From JBBRCE01 sp038205115 (GTDB lineage Bacteria > Planctomycetota > Planctomycetia > Pirellulales > JBBRCE01), in contig JBBRCE010000079.1 in the NCBI GenBank assembly GCA_038205115.1, positions 1 through 18,154 on the forward strand: a stretch of 18,154 nucleotides of DNA. Reading direction: 5' to 3'. Positions 7,161 to 14,218 of this stretch are shown in pieces. Below the pieces are notes generated by a model. That model did no database searches. It was not told the DNA's origin and was given only the letters and a program-made list of their open reading frames with translations. How positions within the stretch are numbered: the first letter of the stretch is position 1; each line of letters opens with the position of its first letter. The position numbers and the translations under genes were made by a program.

Positions 7161-8045
7161 TTATTGCAACAGTTGTTCGCGTGCGGCTTTGAGCGTATTG
7201 TGCAGTAGCATGGTGACCGTCAACGGGCCCACGCCGCCGGGCACCGGGGTAATGTGACTGGCGATCTGCGAGACGCCCGCAAAGTCCACATCGCCCACTA
7301 AGCCCGTGTCCGTGCGATTCATGCCCACGTCGATGACAACCGCGCCGGGCTTGACCATTTCGGCGGTAACGAAATGCGCTTTGCCGATCGCCACGATCAA
7401 AATGTCCGCCTGGCGTGTGATTTCGGGCAGGTTAGGCGTGCGGCTATGGCAAACGGTCACCGTGGCGTCGGCCCCGCGCTGCATGAGCATCAGCGCCATC
7501 GGCTTACCGACGATGTCGCTCCGGCCGATCACCACCACGTGCTTGCCCGCGGTGGCAATTTGATTGCGCTGCAGCAATTGCATAATTCCATACGGCGTAC
7601 AGGGCATAAACCGTGGCCGCCCTTGCACAATTCGGCCGACGTTTTCCGGATGAAACGCATCGACGTCTTTGATGGGGCTGACCGCGCTCAGAATGCGGGT
7701 CTCGTCAATTTGCTTGGGCAGCGGCAACTGCACCAAAATGCCGTGCACGGGCGTGTCTTTGGCTCGGTTCAGTTTGGCAATCAACCCTAGCAGTTCGTCT
7801 TGTGTGACGTTGGCCGGCAGGGTGTGCAATTGGCTTTCGATGCCCACCTTTTGACAGGCTTGCCGCTTATTGCGAATGTAAACTTGGCTGGCCGGATTTT
7901 CGCCGACCAGCACCGCGGCCAGGCAGGGAATCACCGAATTGTTGTCAATGAAATCGAAGATCTCATCGGACAGTTCGCCTTGAATCTGCTGGGCCAGCTT
8001 TTTGCCGTCGAGAATGATCGCCGCCACAAAGACCCCGCCAATCAT
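7161..8045 (-). CDS. folD: Methylenetetrahydrofolate dehydrogenase / methenyltetrahydrofolate cyclohydrolase
   Basis: FolD interconverts 5,10-methylene-, methenyl- and 10-formyl-tetrahydrofolate with NADP in the cytoplasm, supplying one-carbon units for purines and formyl-Met-tRNA. The 294-residue frame has the catalytic Tyr56-x3-Lys60 pair (QVYIRNK), PVHGILVQLPLP, KDVDAFHPENVG, PCTPYGIMQLL, the nucleotide-binding VVIGRSDIVGKP, the VIDVGMNR strand and the C-terminal TPVPGGVGPLT motif. The start is uncertain: ATG 8045 has no Shine-Dalgarno, while GTG at 8027 would begin MAAIILDGKK, closer to typical FolD starts, with a GGGG stretch just before it. It lies 86 nt downstream of the permease gene on the same strand and may be cotranscribed. 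Confidence 0.96.
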   Translation of the reverse strand: MIGGVFVAAIILDGKKLAQQIQGELSDEIFDFIDNNSVIPCLAAVLVGENPASQVYIRNKRQACQKVGIESQLHTLPANVTQDELLGLIAKLNRAKDTPVHGILVQLPLPKQIDETRILSAVSPIKDVDAFHPENVGRIVQGRPRFMPCTPYGIMQLLQRNQIATAGKHVVVIGRSDIVGKPMALMLMQRGADATVTVCHSRTPNLPEITRQADILIVAIGKAHFVTAEMVKPGAVVIDVGMNRTDTGLVGDVDFAGVSQIASHITPVPGGVGPLTVTMLLHNTLKAAREQLLQ

Positions 8046-8131
8046 GAGGAATTACGATCGGACACGCTCACCGATTCCGCATTCTAGCGAAATAATTGCC
8101 CGCCGCGAGGGGCCGGCAGCCTGTGGCGCGC

Positions 8132-11100
8132 TCATTCGCCACGCAGCGCCGGCAGCAGCGGTGCCTTGAGTGTTGCCCGCACCGCCAACAGCCCCGCAAT
8201 CAAACCGGTCAGCAGCACCAACCCAAGCGTAGCGGCCAGCGGTGCCCACGGCAGGTGCGCCCGACCTCCGAACAACTGCGGAAAAACCGCCGCCAGCGCC
8301 GCCAGCGTGCCCAGCGTCAGACCGGCGAGCAGTAGCGCGGTATTCTCGAGCAGCACCATGCGGGCCAATCGCTGGCGACGAAAGCCGGTAGCGCGGAGCA
8401 GCGCTAGCTCGCCGCGTCGCTCGAACACGCTGCGCAATTGCACCGTGGCCAGGCCGAATGTTCCCAGCAGCAGCCCGAGTCCGCCCAAACTTTGGAAGGT
8501 CGCCAAGTAGGTGTTTTGCACGCCGGCAAATCGCTCCAGGCGGGCGGATGTCAACTCGGCGGCAAATCCGTAGTCCGCCAGTTCCGATTCCAATAGTTGC
8601 TTGACGTCTGCCTGATTATCGCCCCTGGCCTCCACCAAAAACGCGTGGTAACCGCTAACTTCCGGAAACAGCCGCAGCAAGTTGGCTTCGGACATCAGAA
8701 TGACGCCCTGAAACAGGCTGTTGTCCAGTAGGCCCACGATCTGCAACTTTTGTTTGCGGCCGCCGGCGACGGTGATTTCCAGCGTCTCGCCCGGTCCGCC
8801 GAATAAGTGCAGACTGTACATGGCGGTATTCTGATCCAGCACCACCGGAATGGGCGCGGTTGGCGCGTCGCCCGGCGGATCCGACAGCGACTTTTTGAGT
8901 AGCAGCCAGGGATTCTTCTGCTGCTGGGCGTCAGCCGCTTTATCGACCGCTTGCCAGGCGAATCCGCCGCGTTGCAGCATCGAATCCGGAATGCCCAGCA
9001 CGCGCGGTTGCCGCGATTGATAAAGGTTTAAGCAACTGGCATCGTCGCCAGCCTGTCCGCGGAGGGCAAAGATTTTGGCACCGTCGGCCTGTAGCGTCGC
9101 CAAAGCGTCGTCGCCCAGCAGTTGGTCAACTCCCGCCTGCGGCTGCATCAAGTCTTGGTTAATTGGCTGATCCGCTTCGGCATACAGCGAAAAGCCGCCG
9201 TCGCCGCTATCGCGGTTTGGCGTTGCCGACGGCGGATCGAGCCGAAACGCGCCGATGGCCACAATCAAAAACGCGGCCGCCGCCATTAGTCCGACGCTCA
9301 GTGTACTTCGGCCCGGATTTCGCCCGGCATTGCGCACTGCCAATCGCGCGAGCGGCACTGCGCCACGAATGGCGGCCAGCGATTCGCCGCGCCGCAAAAA
9401 CAACCACACCAGCGTCATGCCCGCCGCCAGCGTCAACAAGCCTGCGCTAAAAAACGCGCCGGCTTGCTCCATGCCGCCCAATTGCCGTGCAAACACACCG
9501 GCAACAACAGCCAACGTCAGCAGCAGCAGGGCAACGGCCAGCGGCAACCGCGCCGATTTCTTAGAAGTCAAGTTCGGCTCACCCATTTGTCCCGCCAGCA
9601 ACTGCCGATTGGGCACGTGCTTCATCTGCCGTAGCGCGTACAGAATGGTCAGCACGGAAATCGCCAGGCCGCTGACAAAGCCGATCGCCAGGCTCACGCC
9701 GGTGACGTGCAGTTTCACAAACGGCTCGGTGATGGCCTTAACCCACAGTGTGTTCAGCCCTACCAGCATCAGCCACGCGTAACCCAGCCCCACCAGCACA
9801 CCAATCGCCGCGCCAACCGCAGCCACCAAGGCGCCTTCGCGCAGCAGCAGCCCGTGGACTTGCTTGCGCCGCCAGCCCAGGGCCAGCAGCAGCCCAATTT
9901 CTGCCGCGCGTTGTTCGATGCCCAACCGAAATAAAATCGCAACCAGCATCAATGCCGAGACGATGATGAACAGGCTAAAGCCGATGAACAGCCCATTAAA
10001 CTCGGTGGTGCCCTTGGCCGCCTGCAGTGCTTGCGCGCGCACCGGCTGAAATGCCAATCCCAAACGGGCCGGATCGAGCCGGGCGGCTAATTCGTCCGAC
10101 AGCGTTTGCAGTTGCCGTTGCGTCGGCGGTTGCTCAACGCTGAACTGCTTGATGGCCAAGCGGATGGTGGTAGTCTTGCCAAAGCGGCTGGCCCACCATT
10201 TACGCCCGGCGGCCAGCGAAATAAAACCCTTCGGCGTGGTTTTGTATTTCTTCCAGTAATCGTCGTCCTGGCTGTTAGGCGCAATCGATCGCACGCGATC
10301 CTGATCGTAGGGAAATGGTGGTGTCCAGTTACGGATCGACTTTTTGTCGCTGACGCCCTTCAGTTCCGGCGTCAGACTGGCGTCGTCGGCCGCGCCCGCG
10401 AGTTTGACAATCGACTTTAATTTGAAACCGGCGGTTTGCTCGCTGACCACGCCATGCGTGCTCTCGGGATCGAAAAACGTCAGTTGAATCCAGTCGCCCG
10501 GATGGAGATCGACGCCCTGCTGCTTGAGATCGTCGGCCGCCCAGGAGTTGAGCGCAATTTCGTCGTCGGCCAGCGATTTCAGCGGACTGCCATCGATCGT
10601 TTCCAGCGGACCCAGCGGCGGCTCAACACTCGGATCGAGCGCTGTAATTGTCGAATACGGAATTTTGCCGCGACCGTCGCCCGCCAGAATGTAGTTCGCC
10701 AAATAGGTCAGCGTCGGCTGCCGCTGCGCCTCGGGAAACTGCTTGGCCACAGCCGCCTCAAGCGTGTCGGGCAGCAACATGCGATCGCTGGTGATCTGCA
10801 GAAAACCTTTCGGGCTGTAGGCCAGATGCAGGCCGTAATCTTCCAGCTTGGGGTGTAGCCCATGCTCCGTTTGGGCAGCCGACGGCGGAGTTTTGCTGTT
10901 GGCATCTAAGAACTGAAAAATCGCGTTGACTTGCTGTGGTCGATCCAGGGCAGCAGGCTGTTGCAGCGTTTCCAGGTCGACAAACGCATTGAGCGGAAGT
11001 TGCTGGTTGGGCTGCAGGCTGAAATTCGCCCCGCCGGAATCGACGATTTGCTGCACGGTCAAACGCAACGACGGCAGCGCGCCGGACTTTTTGCCCAACG

Positions 11101-11635
11101 GGCTGTCGGCCGGAATTTCGCTTTGTCGCGGCAAATAAACCAGCACCTCGTCACCCTGTTTTACTCGCAATTGCTCCGCCAGCGGGCGATTCAAGACGAT
11201 CGATTGCGCCGCAATTGGCGCAACGCTGGGGCGCACCGGCGGTGACGGCGCCGACTCCGCAGCGCCGGAAGTGTTAATCGCCGCCCACAGCGTTTGATCA
11301 ACGCCTAGCAAATTGACCTTGGGCGCGATCGTGTGGCGCTCATCGCCGGCCGAAGTGAGCGATGCCGTCAACGAGATGCCCGCCGCAAGGTGTTTTTCGC
11401 CTGCCGCGGTCGCTTCTTCGGCCAGTTTCTGTCGAAAGAATGTCGGGCTGAGCATTGCGCGTTCGACGCTGCACAGTCGGTTGAGGGCCAAGTCGCGGAG
11501 GCTGCCACGCATCGAATCGCCGACCAGCAGCGCTCCGGTCAACACGGCGGTGGCCGCCATCACGCCAGCCACGACGGCCCAATGGATGCGGCGGTAATGG
11601 CGGAGCGACTCCCAAACCAACTGGCGGACGGTCAT
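8132..11635 (-). CDS. Large ABC-type permease with two FtsX domains (MacB/YbbP-like)
   Basis: The 1167-residue membrane protein has the plan of a YbbP/LolC-like exporter permease. One TM segment lies near residues 18-42. A long extracytoplasmic domain (about 45-540) is followed by a first FtsX bundle of about three helices (545-675) containing the cytoplasmic EIGLLLALGWRRKQV coupling segment. Two helices lie near 695-750 and one near 765-795, followed by a second extracytoplasmic domain (about 800-1035). The second FtsX bundle (1040-1160) carries the matching ELALLRATGFRRQRL. Such permeases work with an ATPase to move lipoproteins, lipids or peptides out of the inner membrane, or as mechanotransmitters. 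No ATPase gene is adjacent, so the cargo cannot be guessed. A TTG at 11650 could extend the frame, but ATG 11635 starting MTVRQLVWESL is the natural start. Confidence 0.88.
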   Translation of the reverse strand: MTVRQLVWESLRHYRRIHWAVVAGVMAATAVLTGALLVGDSMRGSLRDLALNRLCSVERAMLSPTFFRQKLAEEATAAGEKHLAAGISLTASLTSAGDERHTIAPKVNLLGVDQTLWAAINTSGAAESAPSPPVRPSVAPIAAQSIVLNRPLAEQLRVKQGDEVLVYLPRQSEIPADSPLGKKSGALPSLRLTVQQIVDSGGANFSLQPNQQLPLNAFVDLETLQQPAALDRPQQVNAIFQFLDANSKTPPSAAQTEHGLHPKLEDYGLHLAYSPKGFLQITSDRMLLPDTLEAAVAKQFPEAQRQPTLTYLANYILAGDGRGKIPYSTITALDPSVEPPLGPLETIDGSPLKSLADDEIALNSWAADDLKQQGVDLHPGDWIQLTFFDPESTHGVVSEQTAGFKLKSIVKLAGAADDASLTPELKGVSDKKSIRNWTPPFPYDQDRVRSIAPNSQDDDYWKKYKTTPKGFISLAAGRKWWASRFGKTTTIRLAIKQFSVEQPPTQRQLQTLSDELAARLDPARLGLAFQPVRAQALQAAKGTTEFNGLFIGFSLFIIVSALMLVAILFRLGIEQRAAEIGLLLALGWRRKQVHGLLLREGALVAAVGAAIGVLVGLGYAWLMLVGLNTLWVKAITEPFVKLHVTGVSLAIGFVSGLAISVLTILYALRQMKHVPNRQLLAGQMGEPNLTSKKSARLPLAVALLLLTLAVVAGVFARQLGGMEQAGAFFSAGLLTLAAGMTLVWLFLRRGESLAAIRGAVPLARLAVRNAGRNPGRSTLSVGLMAAAAFLIVAIGAFRLDPPSATPNRDSGDGGFSLYAEADQPINQDLMQPQAGVDQLLGDDALATLQADGAKIFALRGQAGDDASCLNLYQSRQPRVLGIPDSMLQRGGFAWQAVDKAADAQQQKNPWLLLKKSLSDPPGDAPTAPIPVVLDQNTAMYSLHLFGGPGETLEITVAGGRKQKLQIVGLLDNSLFQGVILMSEANLLRLFPEVSGYHAFLVEARGDNQADVKQLLESELADYGFAAELTSARLERFAGVQNTYLATFQSLGGLGLLLGTFGLATVQLRSVFERRGELALLRATGFRRQRLARMVLLENTALLLAGLTLGTLAALAAVFPQLFGGRAHLPWAPLAATLGLVLLTGLIAGLLAVRATLKAPLLPALRGE

Positions 11636-11978
11636 GTGAGAATTCGGCAATCGATCCTAGAACGCCCGCACCGCGGCGCGGCGCTCAAGCGAGGTTCATT
11701 CTGCCAGTTCCACACGGCAATGGGAAGCAACAATGGCGGCTGAGTGATCGGCGTGATGCGCCACCGGTCGTCGAGCGAATTCCAGGCAGGTCGGCGCGGA
11801 CGGCAAAATCTTTTTGCATAATCCAGAGGAAATTTTTTCGCAAAAACAAATCGCGTTTGATCGCTGGTTGACGCCACGTAGAAAAAAATCTCGACGCACC
11901 AACTTTCCGGAAGCTCGAAAAAAATAGGCTCGCCTGTTCAACCGCACAGCGACGACGAAAAAGATGTTCTCAATCTGC

Positions 11979-12005
11979 TTGACTTTGAATTGACGGCGAT
12001 ACAAT
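11979..12005 (+). promoter_or_regulatory. Putative promoter for the kamA-like gene
   Basis: TTGACT at 11979-11984 and TACAAT at 12000-12005 match the consensus at four or five of six bases each, but the spacing is 15 nt, shorter than the ideal 17. Three A-tracts lie just upstream, as in UP-element or curved-DNA promoters. It would give a leader of about 185 nt. Confidence 0.4.
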
Positions 12006-12025
12006 GATCGCAGGTGGTGCTATCG

Positions 12026-12046
12026 AAAACCTCACTTGTCGGTTTT
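12026..12046 (+). promoter_or_regulatory. First hairpin of the kamA leader
   Basis: AAAACC (12026-12031) and GGTTTT (12041-12046) form a perfect 6-bp stem with a 9-nt loop, close to the predicted transcript 5' end. No T-run follows. Confidence 0.35.
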
Positions 12047-12068
12047 GGGCAGCATTTGTTATAAGGCC

Positions 12069-12145
12069 GCGACACCAAATGTTGCATCGGATGGAACTTT
12101 TGGTGTCAGGTGCGCTGCGACACTGGACGTTGTACGGAACTGTGG
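12069..12145 (+). repeat. Imperfect tandem repeat in the kamA leader, period 48
   Basis: Two units start with GCGACAC, at 12069 and 12117. Each continues with a similar spacer, GTTG, then GGAACT and TGG; the second unit is a few bases shorter. The repeat overlaps the hairpins of this leader, so the two copies can compete for pairing with the same GTGTC segment (12103-12107). Confidence 0.45.
12071..12107 (+). promoter_or_regulatory. Main hairpin of the kamA leader
   Basis: GACACCAAA (12071-12079) pairs perfectly with TTTGGTGTC (12099-12107), 9 bp. The 19-nt interior can continue as TT-G-CAT / ATG-G-AA around a CGG loop, making a nearly continuous 37-nt hairpin. GTGTC at 12103-12107 can pair instead with a second GACAC at 12119-12123, so two folds exclude each other. 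Suggestive of a regulatory leader, but not matched to any known riboswitch class. Confidence 0.5.
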
Positions 12146-12167
12146 CGACGGAGCCCGGTTCTTTTTT
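12136..12167 (+). terminator. Terminator-like hairpin just before the kamA ribosome-binding site
   Basis: GAAC (12137-12140) with GTTC (12158-12161) and inner GGC (12144-12146) with GCC (12153-12155) form a modest hairpin followed directly by six T (12162-12167). It lies eight bases before the AGGAGG. The stem is weak, with unpaired bases inside, so an attenuator role is only possible. Confidence 0.35.
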
Positions 12168-12168
12168 C

Positions 12169-12191
12169 CCTCATAGGAGGTGGCAAACGCC
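12169..12191 (+). promoter_or_regulatory. Strong but displaced Shine-Dalgarno of the kamA-like gene, with flanking hairpins
   Basis: AGGAGG (12175-12180) is the best ribosome-binding site in the window but lies 17 nt before ATG 12198. GGC-AAAC-GCC (12182-12191) can fold between them and would cut the effective distance to about 7 nt. CCTC (12169-12172) can pair with GAGG (12177-12180) and hide the site. The GTG at 12180 overlaps the site itself and cannot be the start it serves. Confidence 0.45.
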
Positions 12192-12197
12192 TTAACG

Positions 12198-14006
12198 ATG
12201 AACGAGCATAGCGCCGGTTCACTGGTCAACGGCAACACGGGATTGTTGTCGGAGACCGAGGAGCCTCCCGGTACGGGGCTCATCCAGCAAGCATCTCTCA
12301 ATTCCACCGGCAACTTGCCGCCCGTGTTTGTACCCGGTCGATTACCGGAGCGGCGACGGCATCCCGTTTGGAGCAACGTCTCCGACCAACTGTGGGACGA
12401 TTGGCGCTGGCAGCGTCAGCATGCCATTCGCACCACGGCTCAATTGGCCGAATTGATTCCGATGACGCCCGAACATCGGGCCGCATTGGAAGCTCTGGAC
12501 GCCAAATTTCGGATGGCGATTCCGCCGTACTACTTCTCGCTCATTGATTTGGAAAATCCGTTCGACCCAATCCGCCTGCAAGCGGTGCCTGACCCGCGCG
12601 AAGATGACAACCACTCGGGCGTGGAACTAGACGACCCACTGGAAGAGGACAAAGACTCGCCCGTTCCGGGCCTGACCCATCGTTATCCGGATCGCGCACT
12701 GCTGCTCTCCACGCCAGTTTGCAGCATGTATTGCCGGTTCTGCACGCGCAAGCGAGTGACGATGGATCGCGAAGGCTGGGACGGCCCCAGCCGTGACGAG
12801 CAGCGGATGATCGACTACGTTCGCAACACCCAGGCGATCCGCGATGTGATCCTCTCGGGCGGCGATCCGCTCACGCTACCCGTCAGCAAGCTCAAATGGT
12901 TCATCGAAAGCCTGGCCGAGATTGACCATGTGGACATGATCCGCCTGGGCACTCGCGTACCAGTCACCCTGCCACAACGGCTATACGATCCCGCGCTGAT
13001 TGACCTCTTGCAATCGGTGGGCAAGATTTGGATTCAAACGCATTTCAATCATCCGGTTGAAATTACGCCTGAAGCATCGCGGGCAATCCGCCTATTGGTC
13101 AACGCCGGCATGCCAGTCAATAACCATGCGGTGCTGCTCAAAGGCGTGAACGATTCGGTACAAACCATGCGTGACTTGGTTTGCGGACTGTTGAAAATCA
13201 AAGTCCGGCCGTACTACCTGTTTCATTGCGATCCGGTAACCGGCGCGGGGCATTTCCGGACCTCGGTTTGGCGCGGGATGGAAATCATGGAAGGTCTGCG
13301 CGGACATGTTTCTGGCCTGGGCGTGCCGACCTACGTGGTCGACGGATTGCACGGCGCTGGCAAGATTCCGGTCATGCCCAACTACTTGATTTCCGCTTCG
13401 GAAAACGCCGTCGTGTTGCGAAACTACGAAGGTCTGATTTTCCGCTATGCTCCGGAAGACAAGGAAAGCGGTGATCGACCGGTCGAAGCGGTCGGCGTGA
13501 GTGGCGTGCTCTCGGGCGGTGGCAAACCGCTTGTGCCCGAAGGCAACCGTCGCCTGGCACGACGCCGGCGGAAGGCGATCGTCGAAATCGATGAAATGCT
13601 TACCGATCTGGTAGCCAACGGCGGTGCCGCAGCGTCAACCGCGACCAACAAGACCAACGGCATGCCCGCCAAACCGATTGTGTCCAGTGGCAAAACCAAC
13701 GGCCATGCCAATGGCCAAATAGCCAATGGACATGCCAACGGCAAAACCAATGGAGCCAGCAAATCCAACGGTCACGCCAATGGTTCGGCGATCGCGGCCG
13801 ATGGTGATTCGCACTTCAACGGCAAGTCGGCCAGCGCAGCGGCCAAGCCTAAAACCGTGGTCGCCAAGAGCAAGACGGTCAAGCTCAATGTGCCGGCCAA
13901 GCTAAAGACGGATTTGTTGCGACAACCGGCCGTGGCCCGGAAGCGCGCCAGCGGAATTCGTAACGCCAAGCCCAATGGTTTGCCGGATAACTCCGACGCT
14001 CCATAA
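12198..14006 (+). CDS. kamA: Lysine 2,3-aminomutase-family radical SAM enzyme with long repeat-rich C-terminal tail
   Basis: The family uses an iron-sulfur cluster, SAM and PLP to move the alpha-amino group of lysine to the beta carbon. The cluster motif is Cys175-x3-Cys179-x2-Cys182 (CSMYCRFC). Lys389 in GAGKIP is the PLP lysine. Asp345 (HCDPVTGAGHFRT) and Asp382 (VVDGLHGAGK), 37 residues apart as in the clostridial enzyme, are the acidic residues that hold the lysine side-chain amine. Arg184 after the third cysteine also fits. The core resembles the family from about residue 65 to 430. Beyond it lie some 150 extra residues: Asn-Gly units such as HANG and KTNG (nucleotides about 13640-13790), then a Lys/Arg-rich tail. 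The total of 602 residues compares with about 420 in simple members. ATG 12198 is the only sensible start. A strong terminator follows, so the gene is probably monocistronic. Confidence 0.9.
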   Translation: MNEHSAGSLVNGNTGLLSETEEPPGTGLIQQASLNSTGNLPPVFVPGRLPERRRHPVWSNVSDQLWDDWRWQRQHAIRTTAQLAELIPMTPEHRAALEALDAKFRMAIPPYYFSLIDLENPFDPIRLQAVPDPREDDNHSGVELDDPLEEDKDSPVPGLTHRYPDRALLLSTPVCSMYCRFCTRKRVTMDREGWDGPSRDEQRMIDYVRNTQAIRDVILSGGDPLTLPVSKLKWFIESLAEIDHVDMIRLGTRVPVTLPQRLYDPALIDLLQSVGKIWIQTHFNHPVEITPEASRAIRLLVNAGMPVNNHAVLLKGVNDSVQTMRDLVCGLLKIKVRPYYLFHCDPVTGAGHFRTSVWRGMEIMEGLRGHVSGLGVPTYVVDGLHGAGKIPVMPNYLISASENAVVLRNYEGLIFRYAPEDKESGDRPVEAVGVSGVLSGGGKPLVPEGNRRLARRRRKAIVEIDEMLTDLVANGGAAASTATNKTNGMPAKPIVSSGKTNGHANGQIANGHANGKTNGASKSNGHANGSAIAADGDSHFNGKSASAAAKPKTVVAKSKTVKLNVPAKLKTDLLRQPAVARKRASGIRNAKPNGLPDNSDAP

Positions 14007-14037
14007 CTTGGGCTGGACAACCCCATGAGTCGATTCT

Positions 14038-14077
14038 GGCCGGCCGCAATCAATCCGATTGACGGCCGGCCTTTTTT
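14038..14077 (+). terminator. Strong intrinsic terminator after kamA
   Basis: GGCCGGCCG (14038-14046) pairs with CGGCCGGCC (14063-14071). After a one-base bulge the stem continues as CAATC/GATTG around a five-base loop, and six T follow (14072-14077). It begins 31 nt after the kamA stop and should separate that transcript from the ATP-grasp gene. Confidence 0.92.
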
Positions 14078-14218
14078 GTCGCCTTCGTCAGGGCCGGCGG
14101 CACGTAACGACAATCGGCGCGTCGCGGCAAGTTGCCCGCCACGAGTTTGTCGCTTGCGAGTCAGCGGCCAATCGGGCATCATTTTGAGATTATCCCTTGG
14201 CCCCGCGATAGTTTGCCC

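Larger units (their letters stand above)
11636..12197. other. Divergent gene-free region with AT-rich segment and structured kamA leader
   Basis: These 562 bases separate the minus-strand permease from the plus-strand kamA-like gene. The left part has no convincing gene; minus-strand frames at 11632-11877 and 11696-12004 lack recognisable features. From about 11800 to 11965 the DNA is AT-rich, with A-tracts at 11882, 11918 and 11958. A promoter candidate (11979-12005) follows, and then a leader with several hairpins, annotated separately. Confidence 0.6.

Noticed and set aside
11632..12004. Minus-strand frames (11632-11877 and 11696-12004) upstream of the permease, as a possible missing partner
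   Set aside because: No Walker motifs or other ATPase features, no ribosome-binding site, and the frames are too short.
12100..12197. A known lysine riboswitch (L box) before the lysine 2,3-aminomutase gene
   Set aside because: AGGTGCGC at 12108-12115 recalls the start of the L box, but the other conserved blocks of that roughly 170-nt aptamer are missing and too little sequence remains before the start codon.
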